Assembly (NCBI RefSeq): GCF_937616625.2
Contig: NC_065570.1
Span: forward strand, 19,244,046 to 19,308,045
DNA: 64,000 nt
From: Mercurialis annua
Taxonomy: Eukaryota > Streptophyta > Magnoliopsida > Malpighiales > Euphorbiaceae
Direction: 5' to 3'
Shown here one piece after another: positions 59,950-64,000 of this stretch. The notes under the pieces are model-generated. The model saw only the letters and a list, made by a program, of their open reading frames with translations. It ran no database searches and was not told the origin of the DNA. The number at the start of each line of letters is the position of its first letter. The stretch's first letter is position 1. Made by a program: the position numbers and the translations under genes.

Positions 59950-61090
59950 TAAAAAGGTGAAACGTCTGGATTTGTTTCATAACGTTTTTAAACATTTGGC
60001 TTAAATCGCTAAAAAGGTGAAACGTCTTGATTTGTTTCATAACGTTTGTAAACGTTTGGCTTAAATCGCTAAAAAGGTGAAACATTTGGATTTGTTTCGT
60101 AACGTCTGTAAACGTTTGGCTTAAATCGCTAAAAAGGTGAAACGTTTGGATTTGTTTCGTAACGTCTGTAAACGTTTGGCTTAAATCGCTAAAAAGGTGA
60201 AACGTTTGGTTTTGTTTCGTAAAGTTTGTAAACGTTTAGCTTAAATCGCTAAAAAGGTGAAACGTTTGGATTTGTTTCGTAACGTTTGTAAACGTTTGTT
60301 TTAAATCGCTAAAAAGGTAAAATATTTGGATTTGTTTCGTAACGTTTATAAACTTTTGGCTTAAATTGCTAAAAAGGGTTTCGAAATGTTTTAAACGTTT
60401 GGATTAGTTTCATAACGTTTGTATACGTTTGGATTTAAATTGCTAAAAAGGTGAAACATTTGGATTTGTTTCGTAACGTTTGTAAACGTTTCGCTTAAAA
60501 TCGCTAAAAAGGTGAAAAGTTTGGATTTGTTAGGTAACGTTTGTTAATGTCTGGCTTAAATCGCTAAAAAGGTGAAACGTCTGGATTTGTTTCATAACGT
60601 TTTTAAACATTTGGCTTAAATCGCTAAAAAGGTGAAACGTCTTGATTTGTTTCATAACGTTTGTAAACGTTTGGCTTAAATCGCTAAAAAGGTGAAACAT
60701 TTGGATTTGTTTCGTTACGTCTGTAAATGTTTGGCTTAAATCGCTAAAAAGGTGAAACGTTTGGATTTATTTCGTAACGTCTGTAAACGTTTGGCTTAAA
60801 TCGCTAAAAAGGTGAAACGTTTGGTTTTGTTTCGTAAAGTTTGTAAACGTTTAGCTTAAATCGCTAAAAAGGTGAAACGTTTGGATTTGTTTCGTAACGT
60901 TTGTAAACGTTTGTTTTAAATCGCTAAAAAGGTAAAACGTTTGGATTTGTTTCGTAACGTTTATAAACTTTTGGCTTAAATTGCTAAAAAGGGTTTCAAA
61001 ATGTTTTAAACGTTTGGATTAGTTTCGTAACGTTTGTAAACGTTTGGATTTAAATTGCTAAAAAGGTGAAACATTGGATTTGTTTCGTAA
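59950..61090 (+). repeat. 615-bp duplication in the satellite
   Basis: The variant AACGTCTGGATTTG occurs at 59961 and 60576, and the following ~500 bp agree in variant order (AACGTCTTGATTTG, ...AAAGTTTGTAAACGTTTAGC, GGGTTTC.AAATG). Two copies only; second-copy edges are approximate. Confidence 0.75.
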
Positions 61091-62339
61091 CGTTTGTAAA
61101 CGTTTCGCTTAAATCGCTAAAAAGGTGAAACGTTTGGATTTCTTTTGTATCGTTTGTAAACGTTTGGCTTAAATCGCCAAAAAGGTGAAACATTTTGTTT
61201 TGTTTCGTAACGTTTGTAAACGGTTGGTTAAAATTGCTAAAAAGGTGAAACACTTGGATTTGTTAAAAACGTGAATTGTTTGGATTTGTTTCGTACCGTT
61301 TGTAAACGTTCGGCTTAAATCGCTAAATAGCTGGAACGTTTGGTTTTGTTTCGTAACGCTTGTAAACATTCAGATTAAATAGCTAAAAAGGTTAAACGTT
61401 TGGTTTTGTTGCGTAACGTTTTTAAACGTTCGGCTTAAATCGCTAATAAGGGGAGATGTTTGGATTTGTTCCGTAACGTTTCTAAATATTTTGCTTAAAT
61501 TGCTAACAAAGTTAAACGCTTGGATTTGTTTCATAACGTTTGTAAACGATTGGTTTTGTTTCGTAATGTTTGTAAACGTTTGGCTTAAATTGCTAAAATG
61601 TGAAACGTTTGAATTTGTTTCGCAACGTTTTAAACCTTTGGTTTTGTTTCGTAAAGTTTGTAAACGTTTGGCTTAAATCGCTAAAAAGGTGAAACGTTTG
61701 GCTTAAATCGCTAAAAAGGTGAAACGTTTGGATTTGTTTCTTAACGTTTGTAAACATTTGGCTTTAATCGCTAAAAAGGTGAAATGTTTGGATTTGTTTC
61801 GTAACGTTTGCATACATTTGGCTGAAATCGCTAAAAAGGTGAAACATTTTGATTTGTTTCGTAATTTTTGTAAACGTTTTGCTTAAATTGCAAAAAAGGT
61901 GAAACGCTTGGATTTGTTTCGTAACGTTTTAAATGTTTGGTTTTGTTTCGTAATGTTTGTAAATGTTTGGCTTAAATCGCAAAAAAGGTGAAACGTCCTG
62001 TTTTGTTTCGTAACGCTTGTAAACGTTTGGATTTGTTTCGTAATGTTTGTAAATGTTTGGCAAAAATCGCAAAAAAGGTGAAACTTTTGGATTTTTTCGT
62101 AACGTTTTTAAACATTTGGCTTAGATCGGTAAAAAGGGGAAATGTTTGGATTTATTTCTTAACGTTTGTAAACGTTTGACTTAAATCGCTAAAAAGGTGA
62201 AATGTTTGTATTTGTTTCGTAACGTTTGTAAACGTTTGGCTTAAATCGCTAAAAAGGTGAAACATTTGGATTTGTTTATTAACTTTTGTAAACATTTGGC
62301 TTAAATCGCTAAAAAGGTGAAACGTTTGGATATGTTTCA

Positions 62340-63150
62340 CAACATTTATAAACGTTACAAAACAAATTCAAATGTTTGTAAACCTTACAAAAATGTGGAA
62401 CGTTTGGATTTGTTTCGGCTTAAATCACTAAAGAGTTCAAACGTTTGGATTTTTTCGTAGCGTTTGTAAACATTTTACTTAATTTGCTAAAAAGGTGAAA
62501 CGTTTGGATTTAAATTACTAAAAAGGTGAAACGTTTGGATTTGTTTCTTAACGTTTGTAAACGTTTGGCTTAAATCGCTAAAAAGGTGAAACGTTTGGAT
62601 TTCTTTTGTATCGTTTGTAAATGTTTGGCAAAAATCGCTAAAAAAGTGAAACATGTGGTTTGTTTCGTAACGTTTGTAAACGTTTGGTTAAAATTGCTAA
62701 AAGGGTGAAACGTTTGGATTTGTTTCGTAGCGTTTGTAAATATTTGGCTTAAATCGCTAAAAACGTGAATCGTTTGGATTTGTTTCGTACCGTTTGTAAA
62801 ACATTCGGCTTAATTCGCTAAAAAGCTGAAACGTTTGGTTTTGTTTCGTAACGTTTGCAAAAGTTCGGTTAAATCGCTAAAAAGGTGAAACATTTGGATT
62901 TTTTTCGTATCGTTAGTAAACATTTGGCTTAAATTGCTAAAAAGGTGAAATATTTGGATTTAAATTGCTAAAAAGCTGAAACGTTTGGATTTGTTTCATA
63001 ACATTTGTAAACGTTACAAAAATGTGAAACGTTTGAATTTGTTTCGGCTTAAATCGCTAAAAAAGTGAAACGTTTGGATTTTTTCATAAAGTTTGTAAAC
63101 ATTTTGCTTAAATTGCTAAAAAGGTGAAACGTTTGGATTTAATTTGCTAA
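62340..63150 (+). repeat. 629-bp duplication in the satellite with AACGTTACAAA variant
   Basis: A rearranged monomer with AACGTTACAAAA and TTTCGGCTTAAATC (62381) recurs at 63010, followed in both places by GTTTGGATTTTTTC, then ACATTTT.CTTAA. It marks a third local amplification pattern. Confidence 0.7.
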
Positions 63151-64000
63151 AAAGGTGAAACGTTTGGATTTGTTTTGTAATTTTTGTATACGTTTGGCTT
63201 AAATCGCTAAAAAGGGAAAACGTTTGGATTTCTTTTGTATCATTTGTAAACGTTTGGCAAAAATCGCTTAAAAGGTGAAACATTTGGTTTTGTTTCGTAA
63301 CGTTTGTAAACGTTTGGTTAAAATTGCTAAAAAAGTGAAACGTTTGGATTTGTTTCGTAGCGTTTGTAAACGTTCGGCTTAAATCGCTAAAAAGCTGAAA
63401 CGTTTGGTTTTGTTTCATAACGTTTGCAAAGGTTCGGCTTAAATCGCTAAAAAGGGGAAATGTTTGGATTTGTTTCGTAACGTTTGTAAACGTTTGGCTT
63501 AAATCGTAAAAAGGTAAACGTTTGGATTTGTTTCGTAACGTTTCTAAACGTTTGTCTTAAATTGCTAAAAAGGTGAAACGCTTGGTCTTGTTTCGCAACG
63601 TTTGTAAAGGTTTGGCTTAAATTGCTAAAAATGTGAAACGTTTGAATTTGTTTCGTAACGTTTTAAACATTTGGTTTTTTTTCGTAACATTTGTAAAGGT
63701 TTGGCTTAAATCGCTAAAAAGGTGAAACGTTTGGATTTGTTTCGTAACGTTTGTAAATGTTTGGCTTAAATCGCTAAAAAGGTGAAACGTTTGTATACAT
63801 TTGGCTTAAATCGCTAAAAAGATGAAACGTTTGGATTTGTTTTGAACGTTTTCAAACGTTTGGCTTAAATCGCTAGAAAGGGGAAACATTTGGATTTGTT
63901 TCGTAACATTTGTGAACATTTGGCTTAAATTGCTAAAAAGGTGAAACGCTTGGATTTGTTTCATAACGTTTGTAAACGCTTGTTTTTTTTGTAACGTTTC

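Larger units (their letters stand above)
51705..64000 (+). repeat. 60-bp satellite array, right block
   Basis: Continuation of the 60-bp satellite, ~200 monomers, running off the right edge. The segment 60001-60240 is nearly homogeneous; elsewhere monomers are truncated, fused or altered. Each monomer has up to three AACGTTTG-like octamers, one inside the palindrome AAACGTTT. Open frames on both strands (for example minus 54429-54980, minus 55136-55684, plus 57416-57598) have a 20-residue period and arise because 60 is divisible by 3. No gene is interspersed. Confidence 0.96.

Overview
The window looks like gene-poor, repeat-dense nuclear heterochromatin of a flowering plant, probably a eudicot; I cannot name the species. 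The evidence is AT-rich intron-bearing sequence, Ty3/gypsy chromovirus LTR elements with an initiator-Met tRNA primer site, a Mutator-like element carrying an Ulp1-type protease, and long satellite arrays. I see no ordinary host gene, rRNA, tRNA gene or CRISPR array.

Layout. Both ends are one satellite with a 60-bp monomer (1-1408 and 51705-64000, same orientation). Everything between is a block of nested transposable elements. From the left: a 5'-truncated LTR (1409-2999); element A (3008-48924), a non-coding LTR retrotransposon with ~2.96-kb LTRs and a slightly decayed 5-bp target duplication; and a truncated antisense LTR (48925-51704), the older target into which A inserted. Inside A lies a probable Mutator-like element (MULE, 7831-43294) with short inverted ends. 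It holds a broken multi-exon gene ending in an Ulp1/C48 protease domain (9182-13407), a FAR1/MURA-type transposase cut by a nonsense codon and a truncation (14039-15265), a degraded ORF like a plant retroelement ORF1 (15266-16184, continuing at 22206-22391), and a 7-kb array of short CRCGTAAA cassettes with higher-order structure (35395-42360, with older-looking relics to 42830).

Two young LTR retrotransposons have inserted into the MULE. Element B (16185-22200, minus strand, duplication ATGTC) has ~993-bp LTRs and a 4-kb interior without coding capacity, a LARD-like non-autonomous element. Element C (23538-34803, duplication CCAGT) is an apparently intact Tekay/Del-type chromovirus with 2.93-kb LTRs and one 1649-codon gag-pol frame (26807-31756). 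C is the only complete coding unit in the window. A shares its LTR style and post-PBS leader with C but has no gag-pol, so C-type elements may supply proteins for A-type and B-type elements (inference).

Relative order inferred from nesting and LTR divergence: satellite; antisense old LTR; A (LTRs differ by roughly 2-3 % by eye) and the MULE inside it; then B and C (each pair about 99.8 % identical by eye). The most unusual structures are the three-tier cassette array inside the MULE, a run of palindromes in the upstream part of the C-type LTR that recurs with different sequence in the old antisense LTR, a conserved splice-donor/acceptor arrangement within the LTRs, and a higher-order repeat of about 1486 bp in the right satellite.
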